From contig NZ_JAKRKC020000002.1 in the NCBI RefSeq assembly GCF_022664455.2, positions 310,001 to 374,000 on the forward strand: a DNA stretch of 64,000 nt, written 5' to 3'. The position numbers were made by a program, and so were the translations under genes. Under the pieces are notes generated by a model. It was not told where the DNA came from. It was given only the letters and a program-made list of their open reading frames with translations, and searched no databases. Shown here piece by piece: positions 56,750 through 64,000 of the stretch. The stretch comes from Actinomadura luzonensis (lineage in GTDB: Bacteria > Actinomycetota > Actinomycetes > Streptosporangiales > Streptosporangiaceae). Position 1 is the stretch's first letter, and each line of letters starts with the position of its first letter.

Positions 56750-57685
56750 TCACCATGTCCAGCGGAACCCGGCGACGGCATTCTCCATGTACGGAAGAAA
56801 GCGGTGCGCGCGGTGCTGGAGGTCGAGCGCCACCGGCATCTGCTCCACCACCTGCCCGCCCTGATAGTCGTCCCAGACCGCCCACCAAACCCGGCGCGGC
56901 AGGTGCAGCGAATGGAACTGGACGACGAAATCAATGTTCTGGGTCCGCGCGTTCACCAGTCTCCGGTACTCGGTATCGACGTCCGCGCTGGGATGGAAAT
57001 TGCGCTGATATTCGAATGAGGTGCTTTCCCCTTCGCTCAGGGAGACGGAAAGGGCGATGGTCGCGACCGACGGGTCGGCCGTGGTGTCCGGCGCTTCCAC
57101 GAGATGTCCGCCATGGATCACGACGATGTCGGATGCCCGGGAGTACGGGAAACACGGATAGCTGTCGACGCCGTCCTCGCACGCGACGATCGTGTGCGTG
57201 GAGTGATGGGTGACGGCGCGCCCGGTCGCGTCGATGACGCGCCGCTCGAAGAGCATGATGGTCCGATGCCGTTGCGGCATGGGCAGCTTCTGCGGCAGTC
57301 TCAGCGTGTTCACCAGCGGCACGTTGGCGCTGATCGTCCCTGCGGAGTGCGCCTCGCGCAGCATGTGCTCGTCGTGCGGCGTCATGCAGAAGGCGTCGAT
57401 GAACCAGCTGAGTGTCTCCGCGCTCAGGATCTTTCCGTCGAGCGCGCGGCCGACGCGATCCTTGAGCTTGCGGTTCAGCCTTGTCTCCGACTCGGAGAAA
57501 ATTCCCGAATCGACCAGGTGATCGCTGAGGACCATTGCGATGGCGTGCTTGTTCATGACGTCGGCCGCCGGTCTGCGGTGCTGGTGCCGTTGCCACAACG
57601 CTCGATAATCCTTGCGATCAAGGAGTAAATGGCGAAGGAGACGGCCCGTTGTTCTCGTGCTGTCCGGAACATGATCGTCAAGCAT
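56750..57685 (-). CDS. Hypothetical protein with possible N-terminal helix-turn-helix
   Basis: A 311-residue cytoplasmic protein. The first ~115 residues are helical and resemble an XRE-like DNA-binding region (HAIAMVLSDHLVDSGIFSES, LKDRVGRALDGKILSAETLS, WFIDAF). The rest is beta-rich (FERRVIDATGRAVTHHSTH, ASDIVVIHGGHLVEA, WWAVWDDYQGG). I do not recognise the family. Start: ATG with GGGAGGGG upstream; a GTG ten codons earlier is possible. GC content is visibly lower than in the neighbours. It is divergent from the nucleotidyltransferase operon, 107 bases away, and may control it. Confidence 0.7.
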   Translation of the reverse strand: MLDDHVPDSTRTTGRLLRHLLLDRKDYRALWQRHQHRRPAADVMNKHAIAMVLSDHLVDSGIFSESETRLNRKLKDRVGRALDGKILSAETLSWFIDAFCMTPHDEHMLREAHSAGTISANVPLVNTLRLPQKLPMPQRHRTIMLFERRVIDATGRAVTHHSTHTIVACEDGVDSYPCFPYSRASDIVVIHGGHLVEAPDTTADPSVATIALSVSLSEGESTSFEYQRNFHPSADVDTEYRRLVNARTQNIDFVVQFHSLHLPRRVWWAVWDDYQGGQVVEQMPVALDLQHRAHRFLPYMENAVAGFRWTW

Positions 57686-57792
57686 GGTCGCGCCCCTCCC
57701 GGCCGCATGCGACACACCTGCGACAGCGCGCTGCTTAGCTTATCTCCATTCTCGTCTGATAAAGGTCATTTCCCTCGATAAGGTGAATGTCA

Positions 57793-58908
57793 ATGGTGAT
57801 GTCGCCGACCGGGTCGTCCAAGGTCAATGATCTCCGCGCGTTGTACGAACGTTCCGGCAACGGTCCGCTCGCCCGAGGTGATCGTGTCGACGGGGTGCAG
57901 GTCATCGGCTTCGGTTTCGCTCTGGAGCCCCAGCCGTTCAGCAGGGGCAACGACAGGCTTCTGCTCGCAGGGGACGAGAACTGTGAGCAGGCGCCGCCGC
58001 GCGGCCTGCCGACACGCTCCGATGAGGAGAACGGCGTCCGGGTCGAGCGGTCCGGTCCGCATGCCGCGCAACGGCTGTCGCCGCAGAGCGTGATCCCGGC
58101 CGGCGAGATCGCCCCGCGCCTCGCCGCCGCCGTGGAAGCGGTGATCCCACCATGGACCGAGGTGGGTGACTTCCTCCGGTCGCTCATCGACACGAGCATC
58201 GCGAGAGAGCACCCGATCTGGCTTGTCGGCGGTGCGGTACGCGATCTGATCGCCGACGCCGACGGAGCGGTCAACGACCTCGACTTCTGCGGGTCCATGC
58301 TGCTCGGCGACCTGTACGAGGTCGTCGACGAGTTGTTGTCGCTGGCCGGGCTCGGGGACCACCGCAGCAGCGTTTCCGTCGCCAGAGTGTTCTCCATTGC
58401 TCCCACCGTGCATGGAGAGCGGATATTCGAGTACAAGTCATTGAGCCAGAACGGGTTCCGATTCCCCGCCTCCGGTGGCGACCTGCTCGATGACGCCCGT
58501 ACCCGGGACCTGACCGTCAACGGCATCTACTACGACCCGTACCACCATGTGGTCATCGACCCCACGGGGCACGGCATCGACCATTTACGTGCGGTCCCGA
58601 GAAGAATCGTGCCCCTCTGCAGGGAGGGCAGTGAGGCGGAGCAGGCGCAGATCATACTGCGCGGCCTCAAGTTCAAGGTCCGCTGGCCCGATGCCGATGT
58701 GACCGAGCTGGCCAAGTGGGTGGGGTCTCTTCCCGGTGATCTCGTCACGAGGATCCCGGAGGACCGTCGAGCGGCCTTGTCCCGCCTCTGGCAGCGGTAC
58801 GTCCCGGAAGCGCGTCAGGCCACCGCGACGAACGAGGCCGAGAACCTGGGACCGGCCGCGAGCCGCCTGCTGCAGACCTTGCAGGAAGGGCGCTCCCATG
58901 ACGCATAG
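57793..58908 (+). CDS. Nucleotidyltransferase (CCA/poly(A)-polymerase head type)
   Basis: A 371-residue protein. The first ~100 residues are poorly ordered. The class II pol-beta nucleotidyltransferase core follows: HPIWLVGGAVRDLIADA (~139-155), metal-binding acidic pair in AVNDLDFCG, then ARTRDLTVNGIYYDPYHHVV and DPTGHGIDHLRA (~234-268), matching the RRDFTxNA and G-G-xxDL blocks of tRNA CCA-adding enzymes. The C-terminal RNA-binding body is much reduced, so it is not a housekeeping CCA enzyme. ATG at 57793 follows AAGGTGA; ATG at 57787 is alternative. It overlaps the next gene by 11 bases. Confidence 0.82.
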   Translation: MVMSPTGSSKVNDLRALYERSGNGPLARGDRVDGVQVIGFGFALEPQPFSRGNDRLLLAGDENCEQAPPRGLPTRSDEENGVRVERSGPHAAQRLSPQSVIPAGEIAPRLAAAVEAVIPPWTEVGDFLRSLIDTSIAREHPIWLVGGAVRDLIADADGAVNDLDFCGSMLLGDLYEVVDELLSLAGLGDHRSSVSVARVFSIAPTVHGERIFEYKSLSQNGFRFPASGGDLLDDARTRDLTVNGIYYDPYHHVVIDPTGHGIDHLRAVPRRIVPLCREGSEAEQAQIILRGLKFKVRWPDADVTELAKWVGSLPGDLVTRIPEDRRAALSRLWQRYVPEARQATATNEAENLGPAASRLLQTLQEGRSHDA

Positions 58909-60190
58909 GCCGCTCAGCAACTGGGTCGTCGCCGTGCGTGGGTCAGGCGAGGGCGCCGCCCGGTGGGACCCGTCCGCCGGCGTCAACGATGGGGATGAAC
59001 GTGCCGACGCACGACACTCGCGGAAATTCTCGACCGGCTGGGAGCGGTCACGCGTCGACCTCGGCCTCGGATACGGCGCCCTCGGCCTGGTGCAGCGGGA
59101 GACCGGCCGGACGGTGGTCGAAGTGAGCGAGGCCAGCAAGCCGATCGCGATCACCGAGGCGGGGCTGGCCATCGTCGAACACATCGAGAGGCACTGGCCC
59201 GAGGCCGAGCTGAACCCCCGTGAACTGGAGGTGATCAGCGCCGAGGACGCGACGCTGCGGCACCTGCTCCTGTCCCGGCTCGCCGACGAGGGGCAGCCGC
59301 GGGCGGAACTTTTCCACACCCTCCCGTGGCACCTGGTCACCCGGCTCGCCGATCAGGTGATCGCCGCCGTCCGGGGGTCCTCCTCGCCGCCGGACGTGCG
59401 CCTGCGGCACTGGTTCGTGCCGGTCGGGTCGCGGTTCACGGCGGCGCTGGACCAGCTCGCAGCCGGCCTGCGCGCCGCCGATCCGATCGTGGTCCGGATG
59501 GGCGGAACCAGCCTGTGCGCCCGGCTGCTGACGGTGGACGTAGCCAGGATGCCGCGATCGACGCGTCGGGTCCTGGCCCAGCTGTTGGACGAGCTCACCG
59601 TGCGGAATCCGTTCCTGGCGTACTGGTCGGCACGAGCGGCCGCGCGACTGGCCGGAGAAGCCGGGCCGAGCGCGGCGGAGGAGAACGCCGTCCGCCTGCC
59701 TGCCCGCTTGCCGGCCGCAGCCGACACCCATCGAGGCATCCGCAGGCACGAGCGGCGCCTTGACAGGGGTCTCCTCACGGTCGATCTGGCCGTCACCAGC
59801 ACGGGCCAGATGGAGGTCAGCGTGGAGGCATCCCCTCCGCCCGGCCGCCCGGGGCTGGCCGGCGAGCTCTACCAGGTGATGATCGTGCCGATGAACGTGC
59901 GGGGCGATGACGGCCCTCAGGCCTACTTCGTCCCCCTCGGCGACGTCGCCGGCCGTCTGGCGGGCGCCATGAGCATTCCCGTCCTCGCCACAGAGCTCGA
60001 GATCGAGCAGTCGGGCCCGCCGATCGGTGTCGCGGAGGCGAGGTTCCTGGCGGAGGCCGATCTCGACCGCTCCTTGCGCGCGGTCAGGACGCGCGCGGGC
60101 CTGCGCCCCTGGCGGAAGCTCGCGGCGGCTCTCCCCGCCGGCCACGTGCTGGGCTCGATGGTGGCCGAGACGCTCAGGGGGAATCGATGA
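58898..60190 (+). CDS. Uncharacterised operon protein (430 residues)
   Basis: A soluble protein with no recognised domain. The N-terminal ~60 residues contain a GSGEGAARWDPSAG stretch, the middle (~95-250) is helical, and the C-terminal part (~290-430) alternates strands and helices (GELYQVMIVPMNVRGDD; AYFVPLGDVAGRLAGAMS). It lacks signal peptide and membrane helices. Ribosome site AGGAAGGG. It overlaps the nucleotidyltransferase gene by 11 bases and the protease/WD40 gene by four, so it is an obligatory member of the three-gene unit, perhaps an adaptor or effector. Confidence 0.8.
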   Translation: MTHRPLSNWVVAVRGSGEGAARWDPSAGVNDGDERADARHSRKFSTGWERSRVDLGLGYGALGLVQRETGRTVVEVSEASKPIAITEAGLAIVEHIERHWPEAELNPRELEVISAEDATLRHLLLSRLADEGQPRAELFHTLPWHLVTRLADQVIAAVRGSSSPPDVRLRHWFVPVGSRFTAALDQLAAGLRAADPIVVRMGGTSLCARLLTVDVARMPRSTRRVLAQLLDELTVRNPFLAYWSARAAARLAGEAGPSAAEENAVRLPARLPAAADTHRGIRRHERRLDRGLLTVDLAVTSTGQMEVSVEASPPPGRPGLAGELYQVMIVPMNVRGDDGPQAYFVPLGDVAGRLAGAMSIPVLATELEIEQSGPPIGVAEARFLAEADLDRSLRAVRTRAGLRPWRKLAAALPAGHVLGSMVAETLRGNR

Positions 60191-63100
60191 GCACCGCCGG
60201 GGACCCTGACCGCCAGGTCGAAGCGCTGCTGCACGGCGACCCGGCGACCACGTCCGGAGAGGTCAACAGGATCACCCGGCACCTGGTCGGGCCCGCTCAA
60301 CCGCTGATCCATCTGCTCAGGAGATCCGTGGCGGCGGACGATCGGGGGACGTTGCGACACCTCCACGAAGGCGACACCCCGCTCCACGGCTTCTTCAACC
60401 AGTTGATGCCCGCGGAATACCCCATTGTCGACGCGGAGATCCTGGAAAGCCTCGGCTACGCCGTCACGGGTGAGGACTCGGCAGCGGTTCCCGCGCTGCG
60501 GAGCGCGGCGGGGCTGGCCCGGAGCCTCGTCGAGGAGGACGCGCTCGTTCACCTGCGGACCAGCGTGCAGTGGTGGAGCCTGGCGCACAGTTCGCCCTTG
60601 TCATCCGCCTGGGTGGAGCCACCCGAGCGAGCCGGGAACGGCGACGAGCGTCTGCGCAGACGAATGAAGGCCATGTCGGCGATCGTCAAGGACGATCCGT
60701 CGCTCGCCGGGGCCGCCATGACCGCTTCCGTCCTGCTCCTGTTCCTCGACGGCCGTTTCTCGTTCAGAGGGCCGAGCGCGAGCCTCAACGTGCTGTTCGA
60801 CCTCGGCGACCGAGGCATGAAAGCGCGGCTGACGGGCACCTCGATCCGCTCGTGGCCGAGAGCACTGGTGCCGGACCCGAGACGCATGGCGTTGTTCACC
60901 GCGGACCAGGATTTCCAGCTGGCCCTGACCCGGGCGTGGACCCAGGCGGGAGGAACGCTGCCGGGGACCGTGGTCTGGTCGATCGAGAACGCGGAAGGGC
61001 CCGTCGGCACCATCTCCGGCGAGTCTCTCGGCGCGGCGTTCGCCGTGTTGCTCGACGAATTGCGGTTGCGGGACCGATCAGTCCTGCGCAATCCCGTCGT
61101 CTTGCGACTCGTCGGCTCCAACACGGTCGTCGGGAGGATCGACGACCTGGGCAACATGCAATCGGTCGAAGGATACGGGCACAAACTGCGGGCGGCGGGA
61201 AAGAACGCCCGTGTGATCGTCCCCGCGCAGGACGAGCAGAAGGCGCACGAGGCGGGCGAGGGCGTCATCATCGTCCCGGCGGCGAATTGGCGGAAGGCCG
61301 CCAAGAAGGCGAGGCGTCCGGACTTCGTGCCCCTCGCGCGCTGGTCTCTCGCGCCGCTTCTGGTGATCGTTCTCGTGGCCGGGGCTGCCTTCCTCGTGCA
61401 GCGGCACTTCGCGGAGATCCGGCGGAAGGAGACGCTGTCCCGCCGTGTCTCGCAATGGAGCGACATACTGAGAGAGCGGAATCCCGTCCTGTCCGGGCTG
61501 CTGGCCGCCACCGCGTGGCATTTCAGCCCCACCGACGAGGCCCGATACGGCATGGTCGCCACGATCGCCACCTCCGCGCAAGCGGTGCTGGAATGGCCTG
61601 ACTCGATGGTGTGGGCCGTGGCCTACAGCCCGGACGGTTCCACCCTGGCGTCCGCCGGCGGGGACGGGGCCATCCGCCTGTGGGACGCCGCTACCCGCCG
61701 CATGACGGGCGCCCCTCTCACCGGGCAGCCGGGCACGCCGTACGAACTGGTTTTCAGCCCTCGGGGTGACGTGCTGGCGACCGCGGACGACCAAGGTTAC
61801 GTCCGCTTGTGGAACGTTCCGCTCAGAAGGGCGATCGGTGAGTTCAGGCACGGTGACAGCAGGCTGAACGCCGTCGCGTTCAGCCGCGACGGTGACGTCC
61901 TGGTCACCACGAGTTCGGACGGAACCGTGCGGAGGTGGGATGTGGCGACCCGTTGTCCCATCGGGGAACCCTTCCTCGCACCTCCGGGCTCCACTGTGCG
62001 GGCGCTGAGCTCCGACGGCCGGATGCTGGCGATCTCCGCGGACAACGGCGGGCCCGTTCAGCTGTGGGACCTCGAGAAGCGTCGCCGGCTCGGCACGCCG
62101 CTCAAGGGCCCTGTCACCAGCGCGGCATTCAGCAGCGACGGCACGAAGCTCGCCGTCGTGGCCGGGAACGGCGTGCGGGTGTGGGACGTGCGGACCCGCC
62201 GCCCTGCCGGCGACGCGTTCAAGGGGCCCGCCGTCGTCACCGCGGCGGCGTTCAGCCCGGACAACGCCACCCTGGGGCTGGCGGGCAAGGACGGGACCAT
62301 CCAGTTGCGAGACGCCGGCACCGGCAGGCCGTTCGGCAACCCGCTGCGGGGGCATACCGCGAACGTCACCGCACTGGCCTTCCATCCGCTCGGCGGGACT
62401 CTCGCCTCCACCGGTGCCGATGGCACCACCCGGCTGTGGAACCTTGACCTGTTCCACCCCGCCGGTAGCCCGTTCGAGCAGCGGAGCGGTGCCGTCACAG
62501 GGATGGCTTACCGCCCCGACGGCACTCTGCTGGCGACCGGCAGCCGGCACGGGACCGTCCAGTTGTGGGACACGGCGGCGCATCGCCCGAGCGGCGCCGC
62601 GCTCGCCGGCCACGAGGGCCAGGTCAGCGCGGTGGTGTTCAGCCCGGACGGAAGGACCTTGGCCACCGGCGGCAACGACCGGAGCGTCCGGCTGTGGGAC
62701 GTGGCCACGCACCGCTCCACCGCCCGCCTGCCCAGGGCGCACGAGGGCGAAGTGCTCGGCGCCGACTTCAGCCGCGACGGACGGCTCCTGGCCACAGTGG
62801 GTACCGACGGCACGGCACGGCTGTGGGACGCCGGCACCGGAAGGGCGATCGGCGATCCGCTGCGAGCCGAGCGAGAGGTGCCCAAACCCTACGACTACGT
62901 CAACTACATCAACGCCGTGGCCTTCAGCCCGGACGGAAGGCACATGGCCACGGGCGCGGTCCTGTCTGTTCGGTTGTGGGATGTCACCGCCCGGCCGCCG
63001 TCCGGCGTCTGGCTGAACGTCGACCGCGGTGCCAATGACCTGACCTTCGATCGTCACGGCAGGGTCCTCGCCACCGCCGAGGACTCCGCCGACGACAACG

Positions 63101-63489
63101 TCCGCCTCTGGGACGTCGCGGGACGCCGGCAGATCGGCGACGCCATCAGCGTCCCGGAGGGCTCGGTGGAGGGAGTCGCGTTCAGCCCGGACGGCCTGAC
63201 GCTCGCCACGGGGGCGAGCGACGGCACCGTCCGCCTGTGGGATGTCCGCACGCACCGCCCCTTGGGCGGCCCGCTCGGCGGCCACGGCAAGGGCTTCACC
63301 TATGTGGCCTTCAGCCCGGACGGCACCGTCCTCGCCTCCGGCGGCGCGGACGGGCGCATCCGCCTGTGGAACGTCGCGATGCCCGCGGACCCCTTCTCCG
63401 CTGTGTGCGCCATCGCCGGCCGCTCCCTGACCAAGGAGGAATGGCGCAGGTACGTGCCGGGAGAGCCGTTCACCGAGATATGCCGCTGA
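60187..63489 (+). CDS. Lon-like protease domain-transmembrane-WD40 protein
   Basis: A 1100-residue protein. Residues ~1-250: helical, unrecognised. Residues ~260-365: Lon/S16-like proteolytic fold (VVWSIENAEGPVGTISGES; VVGRIDDLGNMQSVEGYGHK; RVIVPAQDEQKA) with candidate dyad Ser280 and Lys333. One transmembrane helix at ~383-405 (LAPLLVIVLVAGAAFLV). Residues ~470-1080: fourteen WD40 repeats ending in LWD/LWN-type motifs, enough for two seven-bladed propellers. Orientation would place protease and propellers on opposite membrane sides. ATG overlaps the preceding stop (ATGA). Confidence 0.85.
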   Translation: MSTAGDPDRQVEALLHGDPATTSGEVNRITRHLVGPAQPLIHLLRRSVAADDRGTLRHLHEGDTPLHGFFNQLMPAEYPIVDAEILESLGYAVTGEDSAAVPALRSAAGLARSLVEEDALVHLRTSVQWWSLAHSSPLSSAWVEPPERAGNGDERLRRRMKAMSAIVKDDPSLAGAAMTASVLLLFLDGRFSFRGPSASLNVLFDLGDRGMKARLTGTSIRSWPRALVPDPRRMALFTADQDFQLALTRAWTQAGGTLPGTVVWSIENAEGPVGTISGESLGAAFAVLLDELRLRDRSVLRNPVVLRLVGSNTVVGRIDDLGNMQSVEGYGHKLRAAGKNARVIVPAQDEQKAHEAGEGVIIVPAANWRKAAKKARRPDFVPLARWSLAPLLVIVLVAGAAFLVQRHFAEIRRKETLSRRVSQWSDILRERNPVLSGLLAATAWHFSPTDEARYGMVATIATSAQAVLEWPDSMVWAVAYSPDGSTLASAGGDGAIRLWDAATRRMTGAPLTGQPGTPYELVFSPRGDVLATADDQGYVRLWNVPLRRAIGEFRHGDSRLNAVAFSRDGDVLVTTSSDGTVRRWDVATRCPIGEPFLAPPGSTVRALSSDGRMLAISADNGGPVQLWDLEKRRRLGTPLKGPVTSAAFSSDGTKLAVVAGNGVRVWDVRTRRPAGDAFKGPAVVTAAAFSPDNATLGLAGKDGTIQLRDAGTGRPFGNPLRGHTANVTALAFHPLGGTLASTGADGTTRLWNLDLFHPAGSPFEQRSGAVTGMAYRPDGTLLATGSRHGTVQLWDTAAHRPSGAALAGHEGQVSAVVFSPDGRTLATGGNDRSVRLWDVATHRSTARLPRAHEGEVLGADFSRDGRLLATVGTDGTARLWDAGTGRAIGDPLRAEREVPKPYDYVNYINAVAFSPDGRHMATGAVLSVRLWDVTARPPSGVWLNVDRGANDLTFDRHGRVLATAEDSADDNVRLWDVAGRRQIGDAISVPEGSVEGVAFSPDGLTLATGASDGTVRLWDVRTHRPLGGPLGGHGKGFTYVAFSPDGTVLASGGADGRIRLWNVAMPADPFSAVCAIAGRSLTKEEWRRYVPGEPFTEICR

Positions 63490-63520
63490 CAGCCGGCGTC
63501 GTGCAGAAAGGAAACCCCCC

Positions 63521-64000
63521 ATGGTGAGAATCGTCCCTCGGACCCTGAGCGCCGCTCTGCTTCTCCTCGGTCTGCTGCCGGCGGCGCCCGCGGCCGCCCG
63601 GCCGTCCGCCGCCGCGGGCGCGTGCCCGCAGGTCCATTTCTTCGGCCTGCGCGGCTCCGGCGAGTCGCGGCAGACCATGGGCCCGTCGGTGGCGGACACG
63701 TTCAACCGGTTCCGGAACAAGCTGGTCGGAAAGAAGGTGACCGTGGGAGTGCCGGAGCCCATCGAGTACAGCGCGGTCGCCCTTCTCAAGAAGGACGGCT
63801 GGCCGTCGGTGCCCGGATGGCTCAAGCTTCCGGGTTCGATGGCCGAGGGCGCGGCCATGCTGCGGCACCAGCTGGAAGTCCAGGTGCGTAAGTGTCCCGA
63901 GCAGGAATTCGTGATCGCGGGATACAGCCAGGGAGCCGGAGCCGTGCGGCTGGCGCTCGCCAAGATGACGCTGAAGGACCCGCCGGCCTTCAGGAAGAAC
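63521..64000 (+). CDS. Secreted cutinase-family esterase (partial)
   Basis: The first 160 residues of a cutinase/Cfp21-like esterase cut by the right edge. Signal peptide 1-~30 (LSAALLLLGLLPAAPAAA). Family blocks are CPQVHFFGLRGSGES and the nucleophile elbow EFVIAGYSQGAGAVRLALA; the catalytic Asp/His would lie beyond the window. Two cysteines are placed for the family disulfide. ATG preceded by AAAGGAAA, 31 bases after the WD40 gene's stop, so it may be transcribed with that operon. Acts outside the cell on ester lipids or polymers. Confidence 0.88.
   Translation, partial: MVRIVPRTLSAALLLLGLLPAAPAAARPSAAAGACPQVHFFGLRGSGESRQTMGPSVADTFNRFRNKLVGKKVTVGVPEPIEYSAVALLKKDGWPSVPGWLKLPGSMAEGAAMLRHQLEVQVRKCPEQEFVIAGYSQGAGAVRLALAKMTLKDPPAFRKN

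Noticed and set aside
57793..58908. Housekeeping tRNA CCA-adding enzyme
   Set aside because: The head motifs fit, but the RNA-binding body is largely missing and the gene is locked in an operon with a protease/WD40 protein.
1..64000. tRNA, rRNA, IS elements, integrase or prophage genes
   Set aside because: I looked for cloverleaf-type ends, transposase motifs and attachment repeats by eye and found none. A covariance-model scan could still reveal small RNAs that I cannot see.

Overview
The window is 64 kb of very GC-rich actinobacterial chromosome. Strong GC bias at third codon positions, SpoIIE/STAS/RsbW-type regulators, SigE-family sigma factors, an A/V-type ATPase operon and many secreted proteins point to a filamentous actinomycete, most likely Streptosporangiales (Nonomuraea-like). 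That placement is inferred. I see no rRNA, tRNA, IS element, prophage or CRISPR array. No gene-free gap exceeds 300 bases.

1-17.9 kb looks like a stress/dormancy block. It holds pyruvate dehydrogenase E1 (alpha, and beta cut by the left edge), an archease-like protein, two universal stress proteins, a secreted AMIN-like/GerMN protein, a nitronate monooxygenase-like enzyme, an eight-subunit A/V-type ATPase operon, an SPFH protein, a fused amidohydrolase and an ABC-2 type transporter. Almost every promoter gap here carries one or more copies of a DosR/DevR-box-like element (best copies GGGACTTTCAGCCCTA). At two promoters a second element follows at exactly the same distance.

18-25.4 kb is signalling: a NarL-type two-component pair whose kinase has a Gly-Gly-His repeat in its ATP lid, an apolipoprotein N-acyltransferase, a SigE-family sigma factor with a membrane partner, and a compact module of RsbW-like ATPase-receiver fusion, double-domain KaiC-like ATPase and STAS protein.

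25.5-48.3 kb is accessory regulation and metabolism: a frameshifted LuxR-family ATPase regulator, secreted RCC1 and RTX-like proteins, and several regulator/target pairs with visible operators (LysR/aldo-keto reductase, TetR/MFS pump, ArsR/SRPBCC/DHFR-like, GntR/CoA-transferase). It also has a second two-component system, a MocR-type regulator, a flavin oxidase and a SpoIIE phosphatase remnant. Many regulators here look leaderless.

48.6-56.7 kb holds a secreted esterase with a ricin-type lectin domain, then a tight six-gene operon: GntR regulator, two-cluster ferredoxin (AprB-like), substrate-binding lipoprotein with a NosL-like tail, ABC permease, ABC ATPase, and an AprA-like flavoprotein fused to HEAT repeats. 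I read it as import plus redox processing of an unidentified substrate.

56.7-64 kb holds a divergent, probably DNA-binding protein and a three-gene overlapping operon: CCA/poly(A)-polymerase-type nucleotidyltransferase, unknown 430-residue protein, and a Lon-like protease domain joined through one membrane helix to 14 WD40 repeats. A cutinase-family gene runs off the right edge. This operon and the AprA-like/HEAT operon are the best candidates for undescribed systems.
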